From: Skeletonema tropicum
Taxonomy: Eukaryota > Bacillariophyta > Thalassiosirophyceae > Thalassiosirales > Thalassiosiraceae
Direction: 5' to 3'
DNA length: 64,000 bases
Assembly: GCA_037178625.1 (NCBI GenBank)
Contig: CM074145.1
Location: forward strand, 1,984,001-2,048,000
The translations under genes were made by a program, and so were the position numbers. The notes under the pieces were generated by a model that worked only from the letters and a program-made list of their open reading frames with translations, did not search any database and was not told where the DNA came from. Below, piece after piece: positions 34,064 through 46,851 of this stretch. Position 1 is the stretch's first letter, and each line of letters starts with the position of its first letter.

Positions 34064-36615
34064 AATCAGACACCACTAGGGTTATTTTCCAATTTATGGA
34101 TTCCCACGTTAAATAAAGAGAAAGGGTCAGCTGTGTGTAAGAAAATTTGCCTAACCTTAATGAAAAACGTTATCGTTTTAAGGCTATTTGCGTCTAATGT
34201 AGCTTACACATGAAGATGGTTAGAAGAAGATTATGTGTTTTGAGACAGCACAAGCAAGATCGACTGAGGCTGTCCCCGCATGCCGTCCTATCTCCACAAA
34301 GTTTGGATCTTCATCACGAGGAGACATGCCCTTCAATTTCTCCCATTCGGAAACACACTTTGACAACGCCTCGCTCATGATTACGGAAGGCTCAAATGCA
34401 CGAAGTCATCCCATTGCTTCCAGTAGATCTGCCTGCTCCACAATGTGCAACGTGCCAAAGCAAAGCCGAAGTCCGAAGTCATCAAAGACCAAAGAATGTT
34501 ATGCCAGCAATTTCAAACCAACGAAGTAGTGTCCGATGCTAATCAGTTAATGATGAGTTTGGATAGGTTTGTGTCAAGTTGAGGTCCTCAAAAATGCATC
34601 CAAGACTGATATAAGAGACAGAGAAGCACAAAATTACAACGAGAACAAGAAGAGCAGAGAGAACAACAAACTCAACAAGTCAAACTCCAAGGCTCTTAAG
34701 GATGCATTCACCTCTGCCGGCTGCCGGACTATGCAGTTAGCAGTAAAGGATCAGTAGTACCTTTGGCAATGATCAAGAGGACGTCTTGGCAGACAAAATC
34801 CCTGTAACAAAATGCTGCGATGTACGATGTAGAGATGAGCTTGAATTGTCAAGGTCGGCGAGTAACTCGAACAGTATCAATGGAAAAGCAAGAAAACAAG
34901 AGCAAGGCCACTTTTCTTCTCGAAATATCATAAACTGTCTCTGATAGCTCTACAACTATCTATAGTAATGCATGGACTTCTTCTTCTACTGTGACCTGTC
35001 GGATCACATGCGCTTGATCTTGATGAGTGTAAAACGACTGAACTGCTTGCGCAAAGAATGGCGCGAATGGAGGAACGTTTGGGGCATCTTCTTCAGTGCA
35101 TACCAGTGTCAGTTTGCAAGCTTACGCGTCCTTGCCTCAGAGACTGGAGGCACGCCTCTATCCTTCTTCCACGTATCTGGATCCTGATGCATCGTAGCAG
35201 AAGAAACACGGATGCCTTCAACAAATTCTGGGTGGAGAAGATGGCTGCAGGGGTTTCCTTCATATGCAATTCTGATGGCAGTGGCAAGCAGATTGATGCA
35301 ACAGTCAGGCATTTCCGCCTCTTGAAGAATGGCAACTTGCCACGCAGCTTAAGGAGATTTAAGGATATCTTACACTTTGTATCACTTCTTTTATTCTCTA
35401 CTGTGTCTGTAACACATGCACGCCCGCAGTGCCAAAATAGAGATCTCTAATCCGCTATTTACGATGTCGTCAAGAAATCGCATTTCCTCAACCAAAAAGA
35501 CAAACATCTTGGACGGAGGAGCAGGGTGTCCTCCGGATGCAGCAATTGCAGATTCACAATGCATAATTGATTCTTCTACGCACAACAACTTCAACCTACC
35601 AAAATTACTACTATCACACCAGCTCCAAACCCAAGCAGGCATCTCTTCGTGTTGCCTCTTGTCTGCTGATGACAATCGTGAATGAAAATGAAAGCAGTCC
35701 TTCTAAACCTCTTGATCACCGGCTAAAGAGCCTCGTTGAGGGTGCTGCTACCATTCAGTCTTGCCCATATGAAATTACGCCTAAAAATGTTCTTCAACTT
35801 GGCCAGTCGAAGTCTGCGTTGAGGTTGAGACCGGAGGGAATTGGACAAGGAATTGCGCGCCGCCTTTCAACCTATGTGGTCTGTGGTTTTCTCCCATCGC
35901 CTGGGGGTTGGTACAGAACGTTATTTGTTCAATCCTCTGGAGACACCCCTGGCAGGTCTATTACAACCTTTGTGGAACAGGTAGGGATTCGATTGTTATG
36001 AATAATAATGATACTGATACGATCTGAAAAATGTCACTCTGCTACTGAAACTAACAAGGACTACCCCCTTTCACTTTCACTTCCGACTGAAGAGCTGTCT
36101 AGTTCTCTTCTGCGAAAGGAGACGCTATTCGCATGCTGGAACAAATCACAAATGGTAATCCTGCAGAAATCTGTTCTATCCTTGAACACGTATGTTTCCA
36201 TCCTATCCTTGAACGTATGTTGTAAAAACTGCAACTCCCGTGCAGGAAGATTCGTCCTCCCTTCAAGGATGAATTCCTTCCTGTTCCTGTTCCTGAAGAA
36301 CGATACTGAGTCAGAGCCTCCGAGCTCGTCAGCCGCTGGTGCACCAGGCTACTCTGTTGAGAGTAAGCAGTCAAGGGGAGTAGTGTCGCCGATGGGCCGG
36401 AGGACACCATTGGCTGAGACCAGACTTCTTCCCCACTTCTTCTGTAGGTGGTGGTGGTGGGGAAGTAGGCGAAATGGCTAAAGATAGAGATGCTACTGGC
36501 CATCATAGATGCAACGGCAACGGGTCCAGGCGACGAGCTACCATCCTTTGATAGCACGCAGCTCCTGAGAATAGACATCTAGGGAGTCCATCTCAAAGTA
36601 ATAATACATTACAGG
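34064..36615. other. Degenerate region between palindrome and LINE
   Basis: Many short overlapping frames but no continuous gene. Minus-strand sequence at about 34230-34400 reads as a broken protein (SEALSKCVSEWEKLKGMSPR). Plus-strand frames at 35058-35450, 35567-36001 and 36008-36481 lack recognisable domains. Given the retroelement immediately right of it, some of this may be its 5' part (an ORF1 too decayed to recognise), but I cannot show that. Confidence 0.35.
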
Positions 36616-39600
36616 GTGGGGATAGGCTTCGTTATGACAAAATTACTAAGTATACGCGATAGAATGAGTCGTCGCCGTCGCAATCAGGTAGTCTCAGCAA
36701 CCGATATAGATAATTTCTTGGAGGCTATCAATGATAAATTGCATATTAATCTTGCCGATACCGATACTGAAATAGTCGATGGGGAGGTAGCAAGATTAAT
36801 TGAGGAGAAGGAAAGTATCGCGTCCCACGTATTGGGGATATGCCTGAGCAGAAACCAAGCGGTGTGTTTAGGTTCATGGCCTGTCAGTTCAACAATATGG
36901 CTGGTTCCAAGACACGTCAGAAAAAGGTCGGCATTGTCAAGGAGCTGGTAAACACAAATATGACATTGATGCTGTTTGCGTTTGCGGGTCTGAAATAGGG
37001 TAATTTTTGTAGGTGGAATCCGTCCAACTCTTTTGGCTCATGGTTGAGGGATCTCAGCCAGTTCGGTCTAAAACAGGTCATAATCATAATGTTCATGTAC
37101 CTTCTCGCTCTACACACCTTGCAGGAGGCACGGGAATGGCTGTCTTGGTGGCAAGGAGATGCACCTCATACTCATTTGAATGGTTCTATTCCGATCGATG
37201 GCATCTTTACCACGGTGGATGTCGATGTCCCTTTCTGAAAGCCCAGGTGATCATAGAGCCTTCATCTTCATCTTTGACCTTACTTCACAGAGCATTCTTG
37301 GTGAAAACTTCGAGTCCTCGCGCGGTGAAGATTTACCTTTCTGAGATGTGCAAACTTATCCGTCCATCGTATAGATATAAAACAGCGACTGACCTTACCA
37401 TACACATCTTGACTGCGTCCTGCGCCTGCGGAGCCTCTTTTTCGTCAGACATCGACATCGATGATATTATATGAGGCATTGTGAGAGTAAATGTTGTCCT
37501 CTCCAGTTCCCTACACTTCCGTGGAGTGAACCAGTGGCCTAATGGTATGATAGGAAACGTGCATATGAACATCTTCGATTGATTTTGCTTCGCGGGTGCA
37601 CTGGTAATATTAGCAAAACGTCATGGGATCGAGAACCCTGAGGCTCTCACTCTTGAGCAGGTCGAAGAAGGTATCAATATCAAGTATTGTCAGCGACGAC
37701 TTCGTATGCTTACTATTACTGCCCAGGCCCAGGCCCAGGCTTCTGCTTTGCAAAGCGTCACCCAGAGGAATCAACTGATTGCTGCCGAGGCTTCCAGGAA
37801 TACTCAAAAAGTTATTTGTCTGAAACAAATTGTGGCTAATGAATCTAGTAAGAAGAGATGGCGTCAGATAACTCGTTCGACGAAGGCATCCTTTGGTGGA
37901 GCTGTATTTAAGACAACTCAGATCAAAGACAAAGACGGTGTCCTAATAATTTCTGCTCATTGATTTTGTATCGTAATTTGTCGCACACATTGTAATTGTA
38001 TCCTTTCTTTCCTTCCATTCAATCTCTATGAGGCGCGGACCTTAACCATCTTGACAAGTTTATCTTTGGTAATGGTAAGAAGGCTATGAATATCCTGTCA
38101 GAGGCAAAAGTGTGATACCAGAGGAGCACTTTGCCCAGAAAGAGAGCACTGCTGATGCTGAGGGTGCCAATATGGATAAGATGCTTACTTTTGATCTGTC
38201 ACTGTCATGTTTTTCCAGGACACCTCTATGTCTAATGTCTCCGTTGATGCAGAGAACTGTTTTGATCGCATCTCGCACGTTAACGTTTTCCTGATGCTCA
38301 TTTGGTACGTTCTCCTTAATGACTGGAGGCTCGTCACAATGTTTTTGGAAGTGATTGGTCATATGCGACTTTACCAGCGTACAGGGTATGGTGATTCACA
38401 CATACCTTTGTGGGAGGTAAGGACCTTCCTCGTCCGTTTCAAGGGAAGAGTCAAAAGAGCGGCAGGGCACCTGCAGCCTGCAGCATGATCCACCTAATAC
38501 TAGTACTATGGCAATTTTGGCCTATCTTCGTCAGGGGTTTTCTTCGTCCTTCACCAGTCCTTTTACTTTTACTAGAGAAGTGTTTGGATCGAGGGGTAGA
38601 CTCTTTGTGGATGTGGATGATACCAACCTGTATATCACCCTTGACCTTGATACCGACTATATGAATACTATATGGTCGCTACGTTGCTGTACGATGAGAT
38701 CATGGGGATCTCTCCTCATGACTGGTGGTGGCTCTGCTAAGAAAAAAAGTGCTACTGGCAGCCTATTCTCTACGAATCCAAGGATGGCCTATGGTACTAC
38801 GTTGAAGAGGTGGATATTGAACTTCATGTACCACAACCGGGTGACACATCCGTTCCTATTGCTCAACTCTCTCGGTTTGAATCTGCCAAGGAGTTGGGAG
38901 TGAAGGAATGTGTAGCTGGTGGTAGTCTGGTTGTCATGACCAGTTGGAATCTATGTGACAAGTTTAGCCAATGGGTGGCCAAGGTTCGGAACTCGTACTC
39001 GTATTTACAACCCGGACTTGCCTGGGCGGCCTATCGTCTTCAGATATGGCCAGGGATACGATATAGATATAGTTTGGACTTTAACCAACGACACATGGAG
39101 GGATCTTTTTCAAGACATCTATTACACTTACGCCTTGTTACCTCTTTATACCCTCTTTAGGTGTTGTCCGTAGCTTCAGGAAGCTATCACGCACTGTCCA
39201 TCAAGCGGTTGGGATTGGGACTGTTGGCTTGTGGTTGTGGCATATGCCTACTGATACTGAACAACTTCTATTGAACGATTGACGATGTTGCTTCAGCACT
39301 ACCAAAGGCAAAGGGATTCAACTCTTCGGGGGAAGTTCAGGGCCATGACACGGTGGTTACAGCTTGAAATTGGCACAAGTCTCTCCCCATTTGAACTATC
39401 ATATGTCATGTGGTCGCCTTTGGCAACTCACTGTTGCCATAAAATGCTGTGGAGGACAATTCAATGGTCAGGTACTGAATTATACTAAATTATACATTGA
39501 TTCTGTCCAGATTCCGCATCCTCGCGAGAATGACATTTGCATAAAATGTGGAGTACGCCTTCCAACAGGGTTGTACGGGTGAAGATCTGCTCAGCATTAA

Positions 39601-40495
39601 TCGCTGTCGGAATGCCTTAAATCTACTTTTTCTTTCCGACATTAATGCTGTGGATGGGTCACATTTTGAGCGCTCCTTGATCTCACGTCATGACAATTTT
39701 CCAATTGACTCGTCGTACGAATTTCAAGTGTCTATTCCAACTCCACTTGACTGGAAACAGTGGGAAGCCTTCTGGACCTGGACAAGGGTTAGCGGACCGA
39801 GTTGTTCTGCCTACCGCTTCTTGGGATGTTGGATAAATGCTTCTCACCGCAAGTGACGCTGGTATAATGACGAAGGTTGTGACCAGTTACATTATAAGAC
39901 TGATTCCTCTACCTCTATCTACCGTTCTCCTTTACAATAAGTGTGGTTCCAGCAGGACACGTTCACAACGCACATATGTTTGCTCCCACGTCGAGAGGAA
40001 AGTCAACAAATATAGGGACAAATATCACTGGGATCCCTACATCTACACATCGGTTCATGCTATCACGAAGAATTTGGTGCAACGGCTCTATACCGGCCCT
40101 GCCCTTTCGCCACCAACAGCAACAGCGTCACCGCCCGACTTCTGCTTCTGGTCCTTTCTTGCTAGTCAGGGTGGTACTTGGATGTGGAGAGACGTAGTCA
40201 ACTCAGCTGAAGACCCATATGATCTACAGTGGCTTACGACGGCAATACGGTCGAATACAGCGCTTTGGTGTACTGATTGTGAGATGGCTCTCATGACCCT
40301 ATCTCCGCTCCTGAGATTAGTGGAGCTGGCTGGATAATTTATGATACGGATACAGATACAGAAGAGCAACATCTGTATGGCGCCTTCTTTTAGCGGTCTG
40401 ATCAAGCGAGCTCCTACAGACTGTAGTACAGAGGTGAAATGATTGGTAATCTTGCCAATAGATGTGCAAGTTGCACATCTATTCGTGCTGGTCAA
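36616..40495 (+). mobile_element. Frameshifted non-LTR (LINE) retrotransposon remnant
   Basis: Collinear pieces of a LINE ORF2 are spread over all three plus-strand frames. An AP-endonuclease-like start (GSKTRQKKVGIVKELVN near 36910) comes first, then a linker with QRRLRMLTITAQAQAQASAL. Reverse transcriptase pieces follow: SVDAENCFDRISH near 38245, RTGYGDS near 38380 and the catalytic-site variant FVDVDDTNLYI near 38605. C-terminal RT pieces come next (SAKELGVKECVAG near 38890; TMLLQHYQRQRDSTL near 39280). A ribonuclease H-like piece near 40315 (ISGAGWIIYDTDTDTEEQ) ends the series. Repeated frameshifts and stops make it inactive. Element ends and target duplications are not resolved. Confidence 0.75.
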
Positions 40496-41171
40496 CGAAC
40501 GCCCTGCCTCGATCCAAGAATCGTCGTGTCTCTACACGCCAGAAGCAGAAGCTCGGCCTCGATGAGAGGTGGAAATAAATAAATACGAAGTTAATCAGAT
40601 TAGAATTAGATATCTACATCTACGATACCGATACTGAAAGGGACCTGCCGATGAGAGGTGGAAACCCAATACGACAAAAACTAGATCTCCATTTAGTCAG
40701 TCGGAACGTGAGAGGCGCTCACTGTTGGGAGCTTCTACCTTTTCTAGAAGTCGACCACATCCTTCCTCCACCTCCACCATAGCCAGCTTCAAGGAAGCAA
40801 CAAGAAAGAGGAAGAGGCTGAGGCTGAGGATGAGGAAACCTGATTGCAAACGTGGTTACGCTACGTTTGTTGGTTCTACTAGTATTGATGGTTACACCCT
40901 TAAATTGCCGAAGTCGAAGTGAGGATTAGCCTCAGTCGCCTCGTTGCGGCCTTGCTATGGCTATGTCACAGGGAAAGACTCTCTTCCGGTATCCTAATAC
41001 CGGTACGATAGTCATCCTTCGTGTTCCCACGTGTCAAATAGCAACCACGGTGAGAACCCGTGATAGATCCTATCACACACAACATGACGTCGCACGTGCG
41101 TTGGTACATCACAATCACAAGAAGAAAAAGTACGCACTATTGCACTTTGCACTTTGTGAAGAATCATTGTT
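40496..41171. other. Stretch between LINE remnant and tRNA segment copy B
   Basis: May contain the LINE 3' end. A Lys/Arg-rich ORF at 40725-40922 and other short frames have no recognisable domain. Nothing else is seen. Confidence 0.4.
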
Positions 41172-41963
41172 TTTTTTGCACCTATCAGACGCTACCCCAA
41201 GGGCCACTTTTATTTACATTCCATTCTGATTCCTATTTCGAGGAGTTCCTCTCTAGAGAAGCATGTTAATGTTACCCACAAGTTGTCACAAGTTCGGGAC
41301 CTGGCATAATTTGTTGGTTGTTGGCACAGCGCAATCGCAATAGCAACAAGTATGAAGGTCAATACTTACACTTACCGAACTTGATCGATTGATGGAGCGA
41401 GGTCGATACGTACTACTTGCCTTGCTAATAACTTCCTTGATTGTGGTTACATAGGTACTTGTGATGTAGTCAAAGAGTGAAAAGTGCAGAAGTAATGCTG
41501 ACGAAGTGACACACATGGTAATGAGTTCTTGTATGTGTCATATATTGATTTGTGGACGAATTGAAGTACTTATTTAAGTTTACAATGTGGGAAGGATAGG
41601 ATGGATCTGTACTGTCAGTAGCCACGGTGATCACTGTGGACCATATCTGATTTTGCGGTAGTCTGCATGGCTCCATGGACGGTGATATCTCTAGCTTGGC
41701 TTGGGCTTGGCTGTTCATGGTGACTTATTTGCAACATCATTCGGAAGGTGGAAGTGGAAGTTCCTCCCATGTGAGAATGATTAATCCATAAAAGGTAGGA
41801 TAAGCTCGCCGCGTTACGTATTCACACTTACAAAGCAGAGATGATGATGGAAAGTATCTCTCAAATATTCGAATGACGTAGCCTCCAATGAGACGATTAT
41901 GCACAAGACTGAAGCTCCCTCCAGGAGACATCAATAATCTAAACCGACGACAGACAGACGTAA

Positions 41964-42035
41964 GGGGCTGTGGCACAGTGGTAGCGCGTCCGCTTTGCAT
42001 GCGGAAAGTCCGGGGTTCGACTCCCCGCAGCTCCA
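41964..42035 (+). tRNA. tRNA-Ala (anticodon TGC), second copy
   Basis: Sequence identical to the gene at 32902. The 5-nt gap to the next tRNA reads atcct here instead of ttcct. Confidence 0.96.
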
Positions 42036-42040
42036 ATCCT

Positions 42041-42122
42041 GCATTCGTGTCCGAGCGGTCCAAGGAGCTCGACTCAAGTTCGAGTGTGTTCGCACTCGTG
42101 GGTTCAAATCCCACCGAATGCA
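42041..42122 (+). tRNA. tRNA-Leu (anticodon CAA), second copy
   Basis: Identical to the gene at 32979, with the same long variable arm. Confidence 0.95.
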
Positions 42123-42136
42123 TTATTTTTATTTTT
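42123..42136 (+). terminator. Pol III terminator after the second tRNA pair
   Basis: Same double T5 run (ttatttttattttt) as in copy A. Confidence 0.8.
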
Positions 42137-42510
42137 CGTGCATGATACAGCGCACATGTCGTTATTATCATTACCATTACATTGACCACGCGCACCTTTT
42201 GATAGGTACCATAGCGGATAGCGGGCTTCACCATCTATCCGTCCAGACGTCTCTAGTTACATTAATAATTTTTGCAATTCATAGAATATGGTACCTACGT
42301 TTCATATCGTCAATATGAATATGGGACAACGAAATCACTCCAGCTCTAGCCACAAGTTCAGCCAAGTCCATCGTTTTGCAATGTGATGTAACTTACATAC
42401 TCCCCAAAGTGCACTTATACTTATCTTCTGCCTTTTATATTTAGCTGCAGCCACATGCATCTTTTTCTTTTTTTCCCGCTCTAGAGCCTAAACCTAAAAA
42501 ATGTAGCTCT

Positions 42511-43311
42511 CCATCTCAAATTGAAATCACACCTACACTTATCCGTAGCTGTAGTGCTGCAGTGTCAGCTTTAGCTTCGTTGCAATGATTATCAAAAAAA
42601 GTATGTATTCAAGCTCGACTCTTGTACCTACATATTGTATGTAATAGAAATTTTAAAGTACGTCTGGTGGGCCCTCAAGAGGCGACACATTATTTATGCT
42701 ACTTAGGAGTAAGTGATAACGAACATGATGTTGTGCATGCTGCATGCAGTAGATACTTATTTCCCAGATGTTGTAAGTAAGTAGCCTGTATGTGTCTTTT
42801 CAGCAGCCCTTTGAACGCGTTACGACACTGAAAGTCTTCCAAATATCACCCTTGTAAAATGTTCATCGCATTGTTGAGAGAACCTTTGTGATTTTAATGA
42901 ATACTCCTAATATGGTAATTACAAAATAAATACTTCCAAATAATTACATGAACAAATGGGGTGAAGTTTTACTGTATGAGGGGCTCAGGTAAGGACACCA
43001 TCTTCCGAGGGGCGCAGGTAAGGACACCATCTCATACACAAACACCATGGGCCGATCTGAGTTTGATTTGCAGTGTTTGTTGATTGACAGCAACGGCAAG
43101 CAAGATGTTGTAATCGTGTTATTGCGCAACTTTGAATTCAATTGAGGATGCATTGATGCAATAATAGTATCTACCAAGGGCCGGGACATTGTATCATCTG
43201 CCTACTGCTGCGAAGAGAGGGCTTTTCGAAGATAAAGACTGCTCGACCGACATTTCAATTATTTGCCCAAACAAACGGCCTTATTTCGAATATATAATAC
43301 ATAACGCAACA
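42511..43311. other. Intergenic region before the hevein-domain gene
   Basis: No gene is seen. It contains a 29-bp tandem duplication (42978-43032). The in-frame stretch 43189-43311 upstream of the chosen ATG of the next gene is likely 5' UTR. Confidence 0.5.
42978..43032. repeat. 29-bp tandem repeat, about two copies
   Basis: The unit contains caggtaaggacaccatct and repeats with one internal change (ctc to cgc). Confidence 0.9.
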
Positions 43312-44841
43312 ATGATGAAACAAAGCCTCCTCTTCCTTCTCCTTGGCTACACATCACACGCCCAACAACATCAACAACAGGGATGTCGAACCACCACATC
43401 GACACAAAGCATCACATGCACACAAACCTCCTGCACTCCCCGTTACGACGGTGGATGCTCCGATGACGAATTTCAAGAAGATTCCACACAAACGTATTGT
43501 AATGTACAGGGGGATACGACTACGTGTGGCTATAGTGTCATTTGTTGCTCTCCTCAGTCACAACATGGCGGCGGTGGCGGGACGATGATGACGACGTCTC
43601 AATCATCTGGAACTTGTGGAAATGGAAATAGGGGCAACACAATCTGCCCAATTGTAGGAGAATGCTGTAGTCCATTCGGATGGTGTGGTACTACCCCCGA
43701 TCATTGCAGCGGTGGTGGTGGCGGTGACTCCTCCAATACTAATAATTATAACAATAATCAAGCAACAACAGCAACCGAACCAGCAGCGTCCGATTGGTGG
43801 GATAATGAAGCAATATACAAAAAGGATCCATCTTCCAGTAGTACACGATATACCGATACATACTCGTCCACTTGGAATGGCCTACCATCACCATCCGATC
43901 AACAAAATTTACGATCTTCTACTGACTCGTATAATACCAGGTCGTCATCATCACAAGTAGCAACAAGTGCAGGAGCAGGTGCCGGATTAGGATTTGCATT
44001 TGTAGTTATTGGTATAGCTGGATGTTATGCTTGGAGGAGAGAACAGGAGAAGGCAGATTGTCCGGGGGGGATGACGGATGGCGTCGTTCTTCCTCCTGTT
44101 GTGAATGGTGTGTTGGATGCGGATGGGGGGAGTTTGGCTAGGAGATATGGTATTGATAGTAGTAGTGAGGAGGAGGAGGAGGAGGAGGATGTAGATGTGA
44201 GGAGTAAACGATCGAGGAATACCAATAATATGGGACGTGATCCAAGTGTGTATGGAAGTAGTGGCGTTGTTGTAGAACAAGTCGAAGATGTTGATGGAAG
44301 GAGTAAATCATCATCATCATCGAGAAGAGGAATGGGGAGAGATCCAAGTGTAAGGAATAATGGAGGTAGTATTAGAAGTAGTAGTAACGGGGGTGGTGGG
44401 AGTAATAGACGACGCTCTTCTGTTGAAGATCATGATGCTAGGAGTCATCGAACTTCTACTACTCGTGCTACTACTACTACTACCAAGAGCAAACGAGGGG
44501 GTGGGGGAAACAGAGATCCTAGTATCAACAACGGTAGCACTAATGTTACTGGTACTGGCAGCAACAGCAGCAGCAACGGTTCTTCCACAAAGGACAAGGT
44601 GAAAAAGAAGAAGAAGAAGCAGTCACAATATCCAGCTCCAGCCTCAGCACCACCTCGTCCACCACCACCACCCCAGGTAATGAATCTTCTCGATCGAAAA
44701 TTGAGTAATAATAGTAAAGAGTCCGACTCACGGAAACAGCGAAAAGAGTGGGTTAAGAAAACAATCTATGATACTGGATCGGAAGAAGATGAGGATGGAT
44801 TTGATGATGATACGGACTCGCAGTTGAATTGGGCAGCTTAA
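43312..44841 (+). CDS. Secreted/type I membrane protein with hevein-type chitin-binding domain
   Basis: 509 aa from the ATG at 43312. I chose it because MMKQSLLFLLLGYTSHA is a good signal peptide; an upstream ATG at 43189 would bury it. A Cys-rich region (residues 20-85) comes first. The hevein-like chitin-binding domain is at about 99-133, with TCGNG..., CP, ECCSPFGWCGTTPDHC, giving the family's spacing and the aromatic/serine binding residues. A Ser/Thr-rich stalk follows, then one membrane segment at about 220-242 (GLGFAFVVIGIAGCYAW). The cytoplasmic tail is acidic then basic and contains three degenerate repeats carrying RDPS and D-x-RS motifs. The architecture suggests cell-surface recognition of chitin, a polymer some centric diatoms make. 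Function is inferred. Confidence 0.85.
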   Translation: MMKQSLLFLLLGYTSHAQQHQQQGCRTTTSTQSITCTQTSCTPRYDGGCSDDEFQEDSTQTYCNVQGDTTTCGYSVICCSPQSQHGGGGGTMMTTSQSSGTCGNGNRGNTICPIVGECCSPFGWCGTTPDHCSGGGGGDSSNTNNYNNNQATTATEPAASDWWDNEAIYKKDPSSSSTRYTDTYSSTWNGLPSPSDQQNLRSSTDSYNTRSSSSQVATSAGAGAGLGFAFVVIGIAGCYAWRREQEKADCPGGMTDGVVLPPVVNGVLDADGGSLARRYGIDSSSEEEEEEEDVDVRSKRSRNTNNMGRDPSVYGSSGVVVEQVEDVDGRSKSSSSSRRGMGRDPSVRNNGGSIRSSSNGGGGSNRRRSSVEDHDARSHRTSTTRATTTTTKSKRGGGGNRDPSINNGSTNVTGTGSNSSSNGSSTKDKVKKKKKKQSQYPAPASAPPRPPPPPQVMNLLDRKLSNNSKESDSRKQRKEWVKKTIYDTGSEEDEDGFDDDTDSQLNWAA

Positions 44842-44920
44842 TAATGTAAAGCTCTCAAACTTGAATGTTAAAATAATATGTTATAGGTGCATAATGATAC
44901 GTACCAGAGGTCTTTCTTAT

Positions 44921-45690
44921 TTATGTAACTTGCACCAACATAGAATCAATGGCTTCCACAATTGCAGCTGAAACTTCCTCAGGCTCCTTCGTTCCATCAA
45001 CTTCGACAGAAATATCCTTGTAAACCCCCTTCACTGCATCAATATTGGTACGGAATTCTTCCAAACGGACCGTAACTTTCTCCTCGGTATCATCACTCCT
45101 TTGCTCCAATCGAGCCAACACCTTTTCATCCTCCGGTGGAGAAAATGTCATGTGATAAATCTTTCCAGTTTCTGGATCAGTCCTCCTCCCAACGACACGC
45201 TCGACCAAAATATCCTGAGGCACATCAAGGAAAATGAAGCAATCGGCGGAAACTCCAGCCTCGACGAGGGCCTCAGCTTGGGCAGGTGTGCGGGGAAACC
45301 CATCGAGGAGCCATCCAGATTTCATACAGTCCGATTCTTTAAGACGATCTTTTACAACTCCAATGATGACCTCGTCAGGAACAAGTTTTCCAGCATCCAT
45401 AAAGTCTTTTGCTTCGATACCGACGTCACTTCCTGCTGCGACTGCGGCTCGAAGCATATCACCTGTACTTAAATGAATAACCCCATCTATAAAGAATAAG
45501 AGAGAAGAATGTGAGAGATGAATCATATGTCAGAGAATGTGAGTGTAATCGAATCGGAGTCGGAATATCAATCTCTTCGTCATCATTGCTACTTCCTTCG
45601 CCACTTACATTTCTCTTTGATAATCTCACACTGAGTACCCTTACCACTCGCTGGAGCTCCACCAATAATCAATCGTGGTGGAGACTTCAT
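44921..45690 (-). CDS. Adenylate kinase
   Basis: Exons 45690-45609 and 45486-44921, intron 45608-45487 (GT-AG), 215 aa from the ATG at 45690. Catalyses ATP + AMP to 2 ADP. The P-loop GGAPASGKGTQ (residues 9-19) is in exon 1. Exon 2 supplies LSTGDMLR, GWLLDGFPRTPAQAE and the long-form LID (GRRTDPETGKIYHMTFSPP), with RLEQRSDD and RLEEF. The join restores KEKYGVIHLSTGDM exactly as in the family. An in-frame extension upstream of 45690, with an acceptor-like ctcacctag near 45740, suggests further 5' exons that could encode an organelle-targeting sequence. I could not find their start. Confidence 0.9.
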
Positions 45691-46851
45691 GTCTTTTCTG
45701 TTTGGCAAAGGATGGAGGAAAGGTTGACAAGAGCTCTAGGTGAGAGAGAGGTAAAGGCAAGTTGATTCTCTGGGGAGGAATCTAAATGTAATGATGATAC
45801 GATTGAAATCACTCACAAAGAATCTTCTTTCTGACTCATCAAGCTCACGAACTGAGTTAGGAAATCCGAATAGAATTGAAGTTGGTAGTCAAAGCCTTGG
45901 ATTTGATTGGAACTGATTGTGCACAAGAATTACTTACTTATTAAGAATTCCTTTCATTCAAAATTTGAATTCTCACAGCAAAGCAGGCAATCACTTCTCA
46001 TCACAACTCGGAGGCTATGCATATTTCACAAAATAGCAAAAGCATCGAGGAGAGGAGAGGAGAACATGATTGACATCAAGCCAGGAAGGAATTTCACAGA
46101 CGCAGACCTGAATGAACATATTATGTATTGGTACATTATATTGGAAAGTGTTTCATTCTCAACCTTCTCAAATAAATAATACATCATGATAACGACGAGG
46201 GCCGCTCTGCGCGTAACAGACTTGGCTGAGAGAATTTCAATCCCTTGACTTTTCCTGTCAATCTTTGATTAGATGTTCTAGTTCTTGTTTGACCTTGCTC
46301 GCTTCAACTTAGACTGCCCCGTCTGCCTCTGACATAATAATAATACTGTACCTGTACGAAACCTACACACTTACGAGGTCCTATGGAGCAAGGTGGAATG
46401 GCTGTAGCTGCAGTCAGAGTATTTTGTGACACCTTCAAGGCACCAGAAAAACAGTCCGGACAATAGATAATCCGGACACTTTCTAAGGTAAAGACGGGAT
46501 ATATGCTTCACTCCCTGTAGTACCGTACGATACATCATATCATGGGTACCTGTCAGCGGGCGCCTGCTGATGTCCGCTGAGCGAGAGATGAGTGAGAACC
46601 GAACCCTGAGCCATCTCAAGAGAGGGCCATAAACTGGGGTAAATAAAAGTCCAACAAGAGCAAACTGCTCTGTTCTGCATGCCACACAACGAAGTGTGGA
46701 CTTTCATAACTATTCGTGATTAGGAGTTCTCGATCAACTCTTCGATAGAAGAGTGATCACGATGAATACATGGCAGCTTCCCATAAAAAGTTAGCAAAAC
46801 ACACCCAATACTAACATAAAACGAATTCAGCACCTACGCAAGTTGAACAAG
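45691..46851. other. Intergenic region, possible 5' exons of the kinase gene
   Basis: The minus strand between 45691 and about 45960 has splice-like signals (gtgagtga near 45815, gtaagtaa near 45940) compatible with upstream non-coding or short coding exons of the adenylate kinase gene. The rest to 46851 shows no gene and should contain the promoter of the next plus-strand gene. Confidence 0.4.

Larger units (their letters stand above)
41172..42510. repeat. tRNA-bearing segment, copy B (uninterrupted)
   Basis: Second copy of the segment at 30382-33465 without the 1.69-kb insertion; the single CAACAAGT is at 41344-41351. Same orientation as copy A, about 9-10.8 kb away. The tRNA genes are the best-conserved part. 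Confidence 0.85.

Noticed and set aside
35660..35690. CTGATGA motif as another hammerhead
   Set aside because: No stem II before the following GAAA and no matching stems I or III.
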